A stretch of 6,812 nt of DNA from Cyclobacteriaceae bacterium (GCA_019751475.1 JAIENH010000729.1:1-6812); one strand, 5' to 3'; shown: positions 1 to 6,654, numbered from the stretch's first letter. Numbers and translations: made by a program. The notes: a model not told the origin generated them from the letters alone.

Positions 1-1944
1 CAACAAGTGATCTTGGATGGTAAAACCATTACCCTTCAATTGACATTACGAGAATCCATCAACGAACTGGATGCTGTAACGATTTCCGCTGGAGCGTTCA
101 CCGCCAGTGATCAAAACAGACGTACCGTTTTTAAAGCGCTTGACATTGCAACTACAGCTGGTGCCACGGCTGACATTGCCGGTGCCTTGAATACGCTGCC
201 CGGCACGCAGAAGGTAGGCGAAAGTGGACGTTTGTTTGTTCGTGGTGGCGATGGCAACGAAACCCGCACGTTCATTGATGGTATGGTGGTGTTAGATGCG
301 TACGGTCCGGCTGCACCTAACACACCATCCCGCGGACGGTTTCTTCCTTTTATGTTCAAAGGCACCAGCTTTAGTACAGGAGGCTACTCAGCCGAATACG
401 GTCAAGCTCTTTCGTCTGCACTGGCGCTGGAATCTAAAGATGAAGATCAGACAACGCGAACCGATATTGGTCTGCTTTCTGTTGGCGCAGATGTAGCTCA
501 TACCCAGGCGCTGAAGAATGGGTCAGTAGCCGGTAAAATTCAATACACCAACATTCGTCCTTATTTCGGATTGATCAATCAAGAGATTGATTGGATAAAT
601 CCACCAGCCTCACTGGAAACCAGTGCAGCCTATCGGCAAAAGATGGGAGACAAAGGTCTCTTCAAATTTTATGGCAATGCCAACCACTCAAACTTTTCCT
701 TGTATCAGCACGATATCGCCAATCCGGAAATAAAAACACCACTTGAGCTGACAAATAATTACCGTTACGGCAATGCGTCCTATCAACAGACGTTTGACAA
801 CGGCTGGTATGTGCGGTCGGGTGTATCATACACGTTTAATGAAAACAGAAATGAACTGGCATCGAGTAGCTTCTATGAGCGAGAGCATGGCGTGCATCTC
901 AAGACAGTAGCTGAGAAAAGCTTTTCCGATCGGTTTGAATTAAAAACAGGTGTAGAATTTTTTGATCGAAACTATTCAGCAGCCTGGACGCAAGAACAAA
1001 CTGGTAAACTTGATCAGAATTTTGTAGAACCGCTGCTTGCATCTTTTGCCGAAGCCGATGTCTACGCCAGTAAAAAATTTGTGACACGTGCCGGTGTGCG
1101 AGCTGAATACAATGCATTGAATGCGAAGGTTGGCGTTGATCCGCGTTTGTCGTTGGCCTACAAAGTAGGAGAGGGTCAGTTTTCACTTGCCTACGGACGG
1201 TTTCGTCAATCACCCAACAATATTTGGCTGCGCACTGACACCAGGCTCGCATCTGAGAAAGCGGAGCATTACATTTTGAACTACCAGGTGATTCGCGATA
1301 ACAGAACGTTTCGTGCGGAGCTGTACTACAAAAACTACTTCGACCTGGTTAAGTTTCAAGTGCCCTCCGTATTGGTGCCCAATGCTTTTGCTCCCTCCAC
1401 ACAATCGCTGCTAAACATCGGCAACGGATTTGCCAAAGGCCTGGAGTTATTTTGGCGTGACAACCGCTCACTGAAAAATGTAGACTACTGGGTGTCCTAT
1501 TCCTACCTCGACACGGAGCGCGACTATCTCAATTTCCCTGTTTCAGCTGTGCCTTCTTTTGCTTCGAAGCACAACTTCTCGGTGGTTTACAAACATTTCA
1601 TTACAAAATTAAAATCACAAGTAGGTCTCACGTATTCTTATGCCAGTGGCCGGCCCTATCATGATCCTAACCAGGAGGTGTTTCAGTCTGGAAAGACTCC
1701 CAGCTATCAAGACCTCAGTGTAAACGTGAGTTATCTGCCCACCAGCCGCATCATCGTACATCTTTCTTGTACCAATGTGCTGGGACGTGATAACATTTTT
1801 GGATATCAGTTTGCCAGTACACCCAATGCAGACGGTGTGTATGCCAGCCGTGCCGTGCGACAAGCAGCTCCTCGATTTTTATTCCTTGGTGTGTTTATTA
1901 CTCTTTCTAAAAATAAATCAGTTAATCAATTACCAAGTCTCTAA
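1..1944 (+). CDS. TonB-dependent outer-membrane receptor, 5' end missing
   Basis: This is the C-terminal 647 residues of a TonB-dependent receptor, an outer-membrane beta-barrel that imports a ligand using energy from TonB/ExbBD. The frame is already open at base 1 (Gln-Gln-Val), so the GTG at 7 is not the true start. The first ~22 residues read like the last strand of a carboxypeptidase D regulatory-like domain, followed by ELDAVTISAG, the usual entry to the plug. The plug spans roughly residues 28-145 of the window frame, with NTLPGTQ (64-70), FVRGG (79-83), TFIDG (90-94) and YSAEYGQALSS (129-139). The remainder is barrel strands rich in alternating aromatic residues, ending in RFLFLGVFITL and a short polar tail. 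Signal peptide and most of the N-terminal domain, perhaps 100-130 residues, lie upstream. It is too short and lacks the features expected of a SusC-type glycan receptor, and no SusD-like gene follows. The substrate cannot be read from the sequence. The next gene starts 11 bases on, probably in the same operon. Confidence 0.93.
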   Translation, partial: QQVILDGKTITLQLTLRESINELDAVTISAGAFTASDQNRRTVFKALDIATTAGATADIAGALNTLPGTQKVGESGRLFVRGGDGNETRTFIDGMVVLDAYGPAAPNTPSRGRFLPFMFKGTSFSTGGYSAEYGQALSSALALESKDEDQTTRTDIGLLSVGADVAHTQALKNGSVAGKIQYTNIRPYFGLINQEIDWINPPASLETSAAYRQKMGDKGLFKFYGNANHSNFSLYQHDIANPEIKTPLELTNNYRYGNASYQQTFDNGWYVRSGVSYTFNENRNELASSSFYEREHGVHLKTVAEKSFSDRFELKTGVEFFDRNYSAAWTQEQTGKLDQNFVEPLLASFAEADVYASKKFVTRAGVRAEYNALNAKVGVDPRLSLAYKVGEGQFSLAYGRFRQSPNNIWLRTDTRLASEKAEHYILNYQVIRDNRTFRAELYYKNYFDLVKFQVPSVLVPNAFAPSTQSLLNIGNGFAKGLELFWRDNRSLKNVDYWVSYSYLDTERDYLNFPVSAVPSFASKHNFSVVYKHFITKLKSQVGLTYSYASGRPYHDPNQEVFQSGKTPSYQDLSVNVSYLPTSRIIVHLSCTNVLGRDNIFGYQFASTPNADGVYASRAVRQAAPRFLFLGVFITLSKNKSVNQLPSL

Positions 1945-1955
1945 CCAATAAACGT

Positions 1956-2591
1956 ATGAAAACAACAATTTCAATTTTTCTGATCAGTCTCTCGCTGTCT
2001 TTATCCGCAAATGACGGAAAGTATTTTGAAGCCATGAGCAAGCAAATGCAAGCCGTGTACAATGGCCAGACCCTGGATGAACTTCAATCAGCTGTTAACT
2101 CACTTGACCGTATCGGTCAGGCTGAGAAAGACAAGTGGGAGCCATTGTATTACGGTGCCTTTGGTTATGTAATGATGGCCAACCGCGAAACGGAAGCAAC
2201 TAAGAAAGACAATTATCTTGACCAGGCGCTGGAGCGAGTAAACAAGGCAGCCGCAATCAGCAAAGACAATTCTGAAATCACAGCCCTCGAAGGATTTATC
2301 CACATGATTCGCGTTACAGTAGATCCTGCCTCGCGTGGACAACAATACTCCGGCATGAGTATGCAGGCGTATGGCAAGGCCATCGAACAAAATCCGAATA
2401 ACCCGCGCGCGCTGGCACTGATGGCCCAGATGCAATTTGGTATGGCGCAATTTTTTAAGTCCCCTGTCACGGAAGCGTGCGGTCTGGCTCGCAAGGCGTT
2501 GGAGCAATTCTCAGCCTACAAAAGCGATAACCCGCTAGCACCAGCCTGGGGACAAGGCATGACAGAAGGGTTGTTGAAACAATGTCAATAA
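1956..2591 (+). CDS. Secreted TPR-like protein of unknown function
   Basis: A 211-residue protein with an N-terminal signal peptide: MKT, then a hydrophobic run to about residue 17, with likely cleavage after Leu-Ser-Ala at 18. There is no lipobox cysteine, so a soluble periplasmic protein is expected. The mature part is helical and TPR-like. Pieces resembling repeats lie at about 40-75 (AEKDKWEPLYYGAFGYVMM), 86-115 (YLDQALERVNKAAAI) and 136-166 (AYGKAIEQNPNNPRALALMAQ), with a final helix pair from 171 ending in KQCQ. From memory, proteins with this pattern (AEK..W.P.YY, DP.SR...Y, NPR, a C-terminal P.WG....L..QC) are widespread in Bacteroidota and usually labelled only as tetratricopeptide proteins. 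No catalytic motif is visible, so a binding or scaffolding role is the likeliest. The gene follows the receptor by 11 bases with no terminator between, suggesting co-transcription and perhaps partnership with that receptor. There is no Shine-Dalgarno sequence before the ATG, as is normal in this phylum. Confidence 0.88.
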   Translation: MKTTISIFLISLSLSLSANDGKYFEAMSKQMQAVYNGQTLDELQSAVNSLDRIGQAEKDKWEPLYYGAFGYVMMANRETEATKKDNYLDQALERVNKAAAISKDNSEITALEGFIHMIRVTVDPASRGQQYSGMSMQAYGKAIEQNPNNPRALALMAQMQFGMAQFFKSPVTEACGLARKALEQFSAYKSDNPLAPAWGQGMTEGLLKQCQ

Positions 2592-2600
2592 TCAGTATTA

Positions 2601-2633
2601 GGGCTTGGGACTTCTCATCAAAGTTCTAAGCCC
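2601..2633 (+). other. Imperfect stem-loop between the TPR gene and the kinase
   Basis: Bases 2601-2613 (GGGCTTGGGACTT) can pair along their full length with 2621-2633 (AAGTTCTAAGCCC) around a 7-base loop (CTCATCA). Two of the 13 pairs are G-U wobbles in the + strand RNA and would be A-C mismatches in the opposite transcript, which favours a role in + strand RNA. No T-run follows, so it is not a standard intrinsic terminator. It could still stabilise the 3' end of the receptor/TPR message or attenuate read-through into the kinase. Part of the left arm (2606-2613, TGGGACTT) can alternatively pair exactly with 2642-2649 (AAGTCCCA), so two folds exclude each other. The function is inferred and unproven. 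Confidence 0.45.
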
Positions 2634-2662
2634 CGATAACTAAGTCCCACCAGCTAAGTAGT
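2621..2662 (+). repeat. Degenerate 14-base tandem repeat, three units
   Basis: CTAAG occurs at 2626, 2640 and 2654, exactly 14 bases apart. The first two units (2621-2634 and 2635-2648) agree at 9 of 14 positions and share CTAAG plus CCC. The third keeps only the CTAAG core. The repeat lies just upstream of the kinase start and overlaps the right arm of the stem-loop. LytTR regulators generally bind short direct repeats, so this could be an autoregulatory site, but the sequence is not a clear match to known LytTR sites and chance remains possible. Confidence 0.3.
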
Positions 2663-2669
2663 ACATTTA
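2662..2669 (+). promoter_or_regulatory. Weak candidate -7 element before the kinase
   Basis: TACATTTA matches the Bacteroidota -7 consensus TAnnTTTG at all but the last fixed position. No TTG-type -33 element is found at the expected 17-23 bases upstream. The implied transcription start would fall almost on the kinase ATG at 2674, giving a leaderless message. This is a weak call. Confidence 0.15.
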
Positions 2670-2673
2670 CACC

Positions 2674-3675
2674 ATGACTCTTACGAAAGTAAAAGATTAC
2701 GTGACGGTTGTTGCCATCTCATTGATGGGCTCTACAATCACCACCTATTTTACTTGTACAAGTTGCCGGACCAATTATAACAACTATGCTATCGTTACTT
2801 TTTTCTCTACGGTATTGTGGGTGGCATTGTGGATAGGTAACGGGGAGTTAACTGAATTCATCAGCAGAAGAATATCATGGGTTAAGTTTCCGGTTAAGCG
2901 ATTGATCGTAGGTGTTATCGCCACCGTAGCCTATACGGTGTGTGTTGTGTTGTTAATTACGAGCGGCTGGGAAAATTTACTGAATTTTAATTTTGGTAGC
3001 TATTATGAGGTAGTTATTCCGGCTCTCATCATCACATTCTTTATCTCTTTGTTCCTTCACGGAAGAGGATTTTTAATTGCGTGGCGCGCATCGGCCGTAG
3101 ATGCTGAGCGGTTGCAAAAGGAAAATGTACGAGCGCAATACGATAGTTTGAAGAATCAGGTAAACCCACACTTCCTTTTCAATAGTTTGAATGCCCTCAC
3201 CAATCTCGTCTATGAAGACCAGGACAAAGCGGCTAAGTTTATCAAACAACTTTCAGAGGTATATCGCTACGTGCTTGATACCCGCGAGCGGGAGTTGGTG
3301 CCGATAGAGGAGGAGCTGCGTTTTTTGGATGCGTACTTATTTCTTCAGCAAATTCGGTTTGGGAATAAATTGATATTACAGGTTGACTTGAAGCAGGTGG
3401 AAGGACAGGTGACGCCACTGGCATTACAAATGCTGATTGAAAATGCCATTAAACACAATGTAATTGCTGAAGAGCAGCCACTTACCATCCGTGTTTATCA
3501 GGAAGGGAATAGTATTGTTGTAGAAAACAATTTGCAAACAAAAAAAATAATTGCAGAGGACTCAACCGGTATTGGATTGGAGAATATAAAAAGACGTTAC
3601 TCCTTTCTTACGGAGAGACCGGTGGAGGTAGTTGATTCGGTTGATAAATTCAGGGTGCGACTTCCGTTACTGTAG
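2674..3675 (+). CDS. LytS-type membrane sensor histidine kinase
   Basis: A 333-residue inner-membrane histidine kinase that should autophosphorylate and pass phosphate to the LytTR regulator encoded 3 bases downstream. Four predicted membrane helices cover about 8-26, 38-54, 75-97 and 112-130, with only short loops and no separate periplasmic or PAS sensor domain. A linker helix (about 138-160) leads to the His_kinase (PF06580-type) motif VNPHFLFNSLNAL, with the phosphoacceptor His at 166. The ATP-binding domain shows the N-box MLIENAIKHN (253-262), a VENN strand, and the glycine motif GIGLENI (299-305), ending in FRVRLPLL. All key catalytic features are present and the length is typical. Cys28 and Cys31 form a CxxC just after the first helix, a possible redox or metal contact. 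An 8-base A-run at 3540-3547 lies between the N-box and glycine motif. There is no Shine-Dalgarno site. The signal sensed is unknown; the proximity of the receptor suggests envelope or nutrient status, but this is inference. Confidence 0.93.
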   Translation: MTLTKVKDYVTVVAISLMGSTITTYFTCTSCRTNYNNYAIVTFFSTVLWVALWIGNGELTEFISRRISWVKFPVKRLIVGVIATVAYTVCVVLLITSGWENLLNFNFGSYYEVVIPALIITFFISLFLHGRGFLIAWRASAVDAERLQKENVRAQYDSLKNQVNPHFLFNSLNALTNLVYEDQDKAAKFIKQLSEVYRYVLDTRERELVPIEEELRFLDAYLFLQQIRFGNKLILQVDLKQVEGQVTPLALQMLIENAIKHNVIAEEQPLTIRVYQEGNSIVVENNLQTKKIIAEDSTGIGLENIKRRYSFLTERPVEVVDSVDKFRVRLPLL

Positions 3676-3678
3676 CGT

Positions 3679-4437
3679 ATGAATATTCTAATTGTCGAAG
3701 ACGAACCACAGGCTGCTGAGCGCATTACCACGCTTACTACCAAGTTGATGCGAGATGCAACGATTGTGTCTCGATTAGATTCTGTAAGGCAAAGCGTAGC
3801 GTGGCTAAAATCTAATCCACCTCCTGATTTGATCCTGATGGACATTCAACTCGCTGATGGATTAAGCTTTGAAATTTTTGATCATGTCTCGGTGACCTCA
3901 TCGGTAATCTTCACAACGGCCTACAACGAATATGCCTTAAAGGCTTTTAAAGTCAACAGCATTGATTACATACTTAAGCCGGTGGATGAGCAAGAACTAC
4001 ATCAAGCTTTTAGAAAGTGGGAAGGATTACGCGCGGCTCCGTCTTCCCAGAAAATGATGGAGAGCATCAGCTATGCCATGCAGATGCTCACGAAGAAATA
4101 CAAAGAGCGCTTTGTGATCAAAGTAGGAGAGCACCTCAAATCGGTGGAGGTATTGGATATACTTTTCTTTTTCAGCCAGGAGAAGGCAACATTTGCTCAA
4201 ACCAACGATCAGCGCAAGCATATTCTCGATTTTACCATGGATCAACTGGAAGGACTGCTCGATCCTAAGCGCTTCTTTCGTATCAATCGCAAGTACCTGG
4301 TGGGCGTGGATGCCATTCAGGACATGATCAGTTATACCAACAGTAGGTTAAGGCTCGTACTGAAAAACTGTGACGACAACGATGTGATTGTGGCGCGCGA
4401 GCGGGTGCAAGAATTTAAAGATTGGCTTGACCGCTAG
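3679..4437 (+). CDS. LytTR-family response regulator
   Basis: A 252-residue cytoplasmic transcription regulator, the likely partner of the preceding kinase. The receiver domain (about 1-115) begins MNILIVEDEP with acidic residues Glu7 and Asp8, has the phosphoacceptor Asp55 in LILMDIQLADG, the conserved Thr80 in FTTAYNEYALKAF, and Lys100-Pro101 in YILKPVD. A linker of about 30 residues follows. The LytTR DNA-binding domain (about 143-248) carries FVIKVGEHLKSVEVLDILFF, then FFRINRKYLV (199-208), which is characteristic of this fold. Length and motifs are complete. The start is only 3 bases after the kinase stop, so the two genes are almost certainly co-transcribed and translationally coupled. 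The last codons, CGC TAG, lie in a palindrome shared with the oppositely oriented cruF gene. Target genes are unknown; the neighbouring receptor operon and its own promoter are reasonable candidates. Confidence 0.95.
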   Translation: MNILIVEDEPQAAERITTLTTKLMRDATIVSRLDSVRQSVAWLKSNPPPDLILMDIQLADGLSFEIFDHVSVTSSVIFTTAYNEYALKAFKVNSIDYILKPVDEQELHQAFRKWEGLRAAPSSQKMMESISYAMQMLTKKYKERFVIKVGEHLKSVEVLDILFFFSQEKATFAQTNDQRKHILDFTMDQLEGLLDPKRFFRINRKYLVGVDAIQDMISYTNSRLRLVLKNCDDNDVIVARERVQEFKDWLDR

Positions 4438-4439
4438 CG
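4432..4439. other. Palindromic shared stop-codon junction
   Basis: CGCTAGCG is a perfect 8-base palindrome. On the + strand it supplies the last Arg codon and TAG stop (4435-4437) of the response regulator. On the - strand it supplies the last Arg codon and TAG stop (4436-4434) of cruF. The two reading frames overlap by 4 bases, so no intergenic terminator can exist and the two transcripts must overlap unless termination occurs inside a coding region. Confidence 0.95.
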
Positions 4440-5087
4440 CATACCGATCGACAGCACAACAAAGAAGACAAGCTGAATAAAAAAGAAAGGCAACGCAATT
4501 GGGTTTTCGGATTTCACGCGCAGCACTTGGTAGACCGTGAGTAAGATCACAGACGTAAAAAACCAGCCGATAAAATTCTGAACCGGTACGTATCCATCCG
4601 CCCACGCCCAGAAATCATATCGGATCGCTACGGGCTCAATCACCCAGTCTGTAGCCACCGCCAGGGCTGCCCCAAGCAATATTTTAATCCAGACCTGCAC
4701 CTTGAGTGAATCTGTCAGGATGGCGATGGAGTAGATGATCATGATCCAGTTTACCCCAATGATGATGGGTACGTTGAAGAGCTTTGGCCCCAATGTTTCT
4801 CCATACGAATAACTCCCAAACAAAATTCCGTATCGTACACCGAGGAATTCAATCACAAACCCAAAAAAAAACGTAAACAGGATAAACAGTGCCAACGGCA
4901 AGTACGAATCACGGTTATTGATCACCAACAGGAAGACCGACAGCAGGAGGTTGACCGGAGTCAGCAGCTTGAAGTATTCGTGGTAAGGCGACAGAAGACC
5001 CAAAATGCCTACGCTGTACAAAACCACGAGGCTGTAGAGTGAATATGGAGCTACGGTAGAAGTAAGTCGGAAGTAAAGTTGCTTCAT
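4434..5087 (-). CDS. cruF: CruF-like carotenoid hydratase (membrane carotenoid biosynthesis protein)
   Basis: A 217-residue integral membrane protein of the carotenoid synthesis family containing CruF, the 1',2'-hydratase that adds water to the psi-end of gamma-carotene-type pigments. About six or seven hydrophobic segments are visible (near 18-34, 43-57, 63-82, 104-123, 134-150, 172-189, 198-215). Family signatures are GFVIEFLGVRYG with Glu80, FGSYSYGETLG (90-100), PIIIGVNW (107-114), DWVIEPVAIRYDFWAW (147-162, with Asp147, Glu151 and Asp158 as candidate catalytic acids) and QNFIGW (170-175). The length is near that of Bacteroidota homologues. It lies 22 bases downstream of the CrtD-like desaturase on the same strand, and the two functions are consecutive in flexixanthin- and saproxanthin-type pathways, which supports the assignment. 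No Shine-Dalgarno is seen before its ATG. The gene contains a 9-base T-run in the coding strand (4863-4871). Hydratase activity is inferred from family and context, and the exact substrate is not readable. Confidence 0.85.
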   Translation of the reverse strand: MKQLYFRLTSTVAPYSLYSLVVLYSVGILGLLSPYHEYFKLLTPVNLLLSVFLLVINNRDSYLPLALFILFTFFFGFVIEFLGVRYGILFGSYSYGETLGPKLFNVPIIIGVNWIMIIYSIAILTDSLKVQVWIKILLGAALAVATDWVIEPVAIRYDFWAWADGYVPVQNFIGWFFTSVILLTVYQVLRVKSENPIALPFFFIQLVFFVVLSIGMR

Positions 5088-5109
5088 AGGCGGTGAGGCG
5101 ACAAAGAAG

Positions 5110-6597
5110 TTAAACAGTTAGCCCGGGATTTTGTTCCGCTACCAGCGAAGAAACTATTTTGGCAGAGAACAGGGCCAGGGGAATACCGCCCCCAGGGTGA
5201 ACGCTACCTCCGCAGAAATACAAGTCTTTAACGTGTTGTGAAAAGTTCGGATGCCTTAAGAAAGCCGAGAACTTACTGTTAGAACTGGTGCCATAAAGGG
5301 AGCCCTGGTAGGAGTGTGTCTTGCTGTCAATCGATAGTGGGTCTAACACCGTTTCCGTAACGATCATTTTTTCAAGATCCACCGACAGGTGTCTATTAAG
5401 TTTTTTCAGGATGTCGGTTCGGGCAATAGAAATGAGCCTACTCCAATCCTGACCGGTATTGGCAGGCACGTTGATCATCACAAACCAATTCTCGCAGCCT
5501 GTTGGCGCATCGCCTGACTCATACTTCGATGTGATGTTGATGTACACAGTCGGGTCGTCATCGATGGTTCGCTCCTGGAAGATGGCCCGGAACTCGCGTT
5601 CATAGTTGCTGCTAAAGAAAATGTTGTGAAGGTCAAGCTGAGGAAAGGAGTTGCGAATACCCCAATAAAAAATTAGTGCAGAACTTGATCGCTCTTGCTT
5701 TAAGGTTCGCTCCGGAGCTCGTTGCGCAGGCATGAGCTTGCGGAAAGCGTAGTAGACATCCATGTTACAAATCACTATGTCTGTAGCCATAGGCACACTT
5801 CCTATCATTACCCCGGTGGCTCGTCCGTTTTCTACCTTAATCTCTGTAACTATTTTATTGAATGAAAAATGTACACCTAAATCAACTGCCAGTTGGTGCA
5901 ATGCTTTTGTGATGCTATACATGCCACCGTCTGGCAGGTAAGCACCCTTGTTAAATTCAAGGTGAGGAATGGAAGTGAGAATGCCCGGTGCCCGGAAAGG
6001 ATTGGAGCCGTTGTAGGTGGCATAGCGATCAAACAACTGCACCAGCTTTTCATGCTGTAGCCAGGCTACATTTCGTTGATGCATGGTTTGAAAAATGCCC
6101 AGGCGATGAAGTTTGGAGAGCGCTTTTACTATGCGCAGGTTAAGCCATGTTTTCCAACGGTGAAGGGAGTTCTCCAGGAAAATTTCGGAAGCGGAAGAAT
6201 AAATCTCCGCGCTTTGACGAAGGTAGTCCATGATTCGTTGCGCAGGCACCCCAGTCTTCGTTTCGATTTCTTCCGTGAGTTTTTTAGGATCAGCATAGGC
6301 GATCAACTGAGTACCATCTTCAAAAAAATAATGACAGGTGACGTCCAGCCTTTTGTAGTTGAAGTAGTGTCGAGGGTCTTTCCCCGCAAGGGTAAACAAC
6401 TCGTTTACTAATTCCGGTAAGGTGAACAGCGAAGGGCCTGCATCGAAGCGGAAGCCATCAACCGTAAATTCTGACAGCTTGCCTCCCGGATAGGCATTGG
6501 CTTCCACTACATGAACTTCAAAGCCGTGCATCCTTAGCCGAATGGCCGAGGCCATGCCTGCTACTCCCGAGCCGATAACGACTGCCTTCCGATTCAT
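5110..6597 (-). CDS. crtD: CrtD-like carotenoid desaturase (phytoene desaturase family)
   Basis: A 495-residue FAD-dependent oxidoreductase of the CrtI/CrtD family. The N-terminal dinucleotide-binding fold has VVIGSGVAGMASAIRL, with Gly9, Gly11 and Gly14, an acidic Glu32 at the end of strand 2, and PGGK (37-40). GFRFDAGPSLFTLP follows, typical of carotenoid desaturases. The C-terminal FAD-binding signature is LYFCGGSVHPGGGIPLALFSAK, with the glycine-rich core at 463-471. The central segments FYWGIRNSFPQLDLHNIFF, DPTVYINITSKYESGDAP and ENWFVMINVP resemble, from memory, the Bacteroidota CrtD branch (1'-hydroxycarotenoid 3',4'-desaturase) more than phytoene-desaturating CrtI. The following cruF gene supports this: the hydratase makes the hydroxylated end group on which CrtD acts. 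No phytoene synthase gene is next to it, as would be usual for crtI. The start is well placed: ATG encodes MNRK directly before the FAD motif. The enzyme probably works at the inner membrane. The main alternative is another desaturase of the same family. Confidence 0.85.
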   Translation of the reverse strand: MNRKAVVIGSGVAGMASAIRLRMHGFEVHVVEANAYPGGKLSEFTVDGFRFDAGPSLFTLPELVNELFTLAGKDPRHYFNYKRLDVTCHYFFEDGTQLIAYADPKKLTEEIETKTGVPAQRIMDYLRQSAEIYSSASEIFLENSLHRWKTWLNLRIVKALSKLHRLGIFQTMHQRNVAWLQHEKLVQLFDRYATYNGSNPFRAPGILTSIPHLEFNKGAYLPDGGMYSITKALHQLAVDLGVHFSFNKIVTEIKVENGRATGVMIGSVPMATDIVICNMDVYYAFRKLMPAQRAPERTLKQERSSSALIFYWGIRNSFPQLDLHNIFFSSNYEREFRAIFQERTIDDDPTVYINITSKYESGDAPTGCENWFVMINVPANTGQDWSRLISIARTDILKKLNRHLSVDLEKMIVTETVLDPLSIDSKTHSYQGSLYGTSSNSKFSAFLRHPNFSQHVKDLYFCGGSVHPGGGIPLALFSAKIVSSLVAEQNPGLTV

Positions 6598-6646
6598 GGA
6601 ATGGTAAACAATCGTGCGGGAATGTGGTTCACTACCATTTTGCTGT

Positions 6647-6654
6647 TATTTTTG
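6647..6654 (+). promoter_or_regulatory. Candidate -7 promoter element for the zinc-ribbon gene
   Basis: TATTTTTG matches the Bacteroidota -7 consensus TAnnTTTG exactly and ends 16 bases before the ATG at 6671, which would give a leader of roughly 10 bases. A convincing TTG-type -33 element is not present at the right distance, so support is partial. It lies in the 73-base divergent gap between crtD and this gene. Confidence 0.35.

Noticed and set aside
7..9. GTG as start codon of the receptor
   Set aside because: The frame is open upstream to base 1 and the first residues belong to the end of a longer N-terminal domain. Signal peptide and domain start are missing, so the true start lies outside the window.
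899..1252. 117-codon open frame on the - strand inside the receptor gene
   Set aside because: It is antisense to a strongly supported barrel segment, has a low-complexity shadow-like composition and no recognisable motif.
1..1944. SusC-type glycan receptor
   Set aside because: The barrel is much shorter than SusC proteins, no SusD-like lipoprotein follows, and the plug motifs are of a different receptor type.
2100..2507. 135-codon open frame on the - strand inside the TPR gene
   Set aside because: The translation shows no domain and mirrors the real gene on the other strand, which has a signal peptide and repeat pattern.
2601..2633. Stem-loop as a standard intrinsic terminator
   Set aside because: The stem is followed by CGATAACTAAG, not a T-run, so it is listed only as an unassigned stem-loop.
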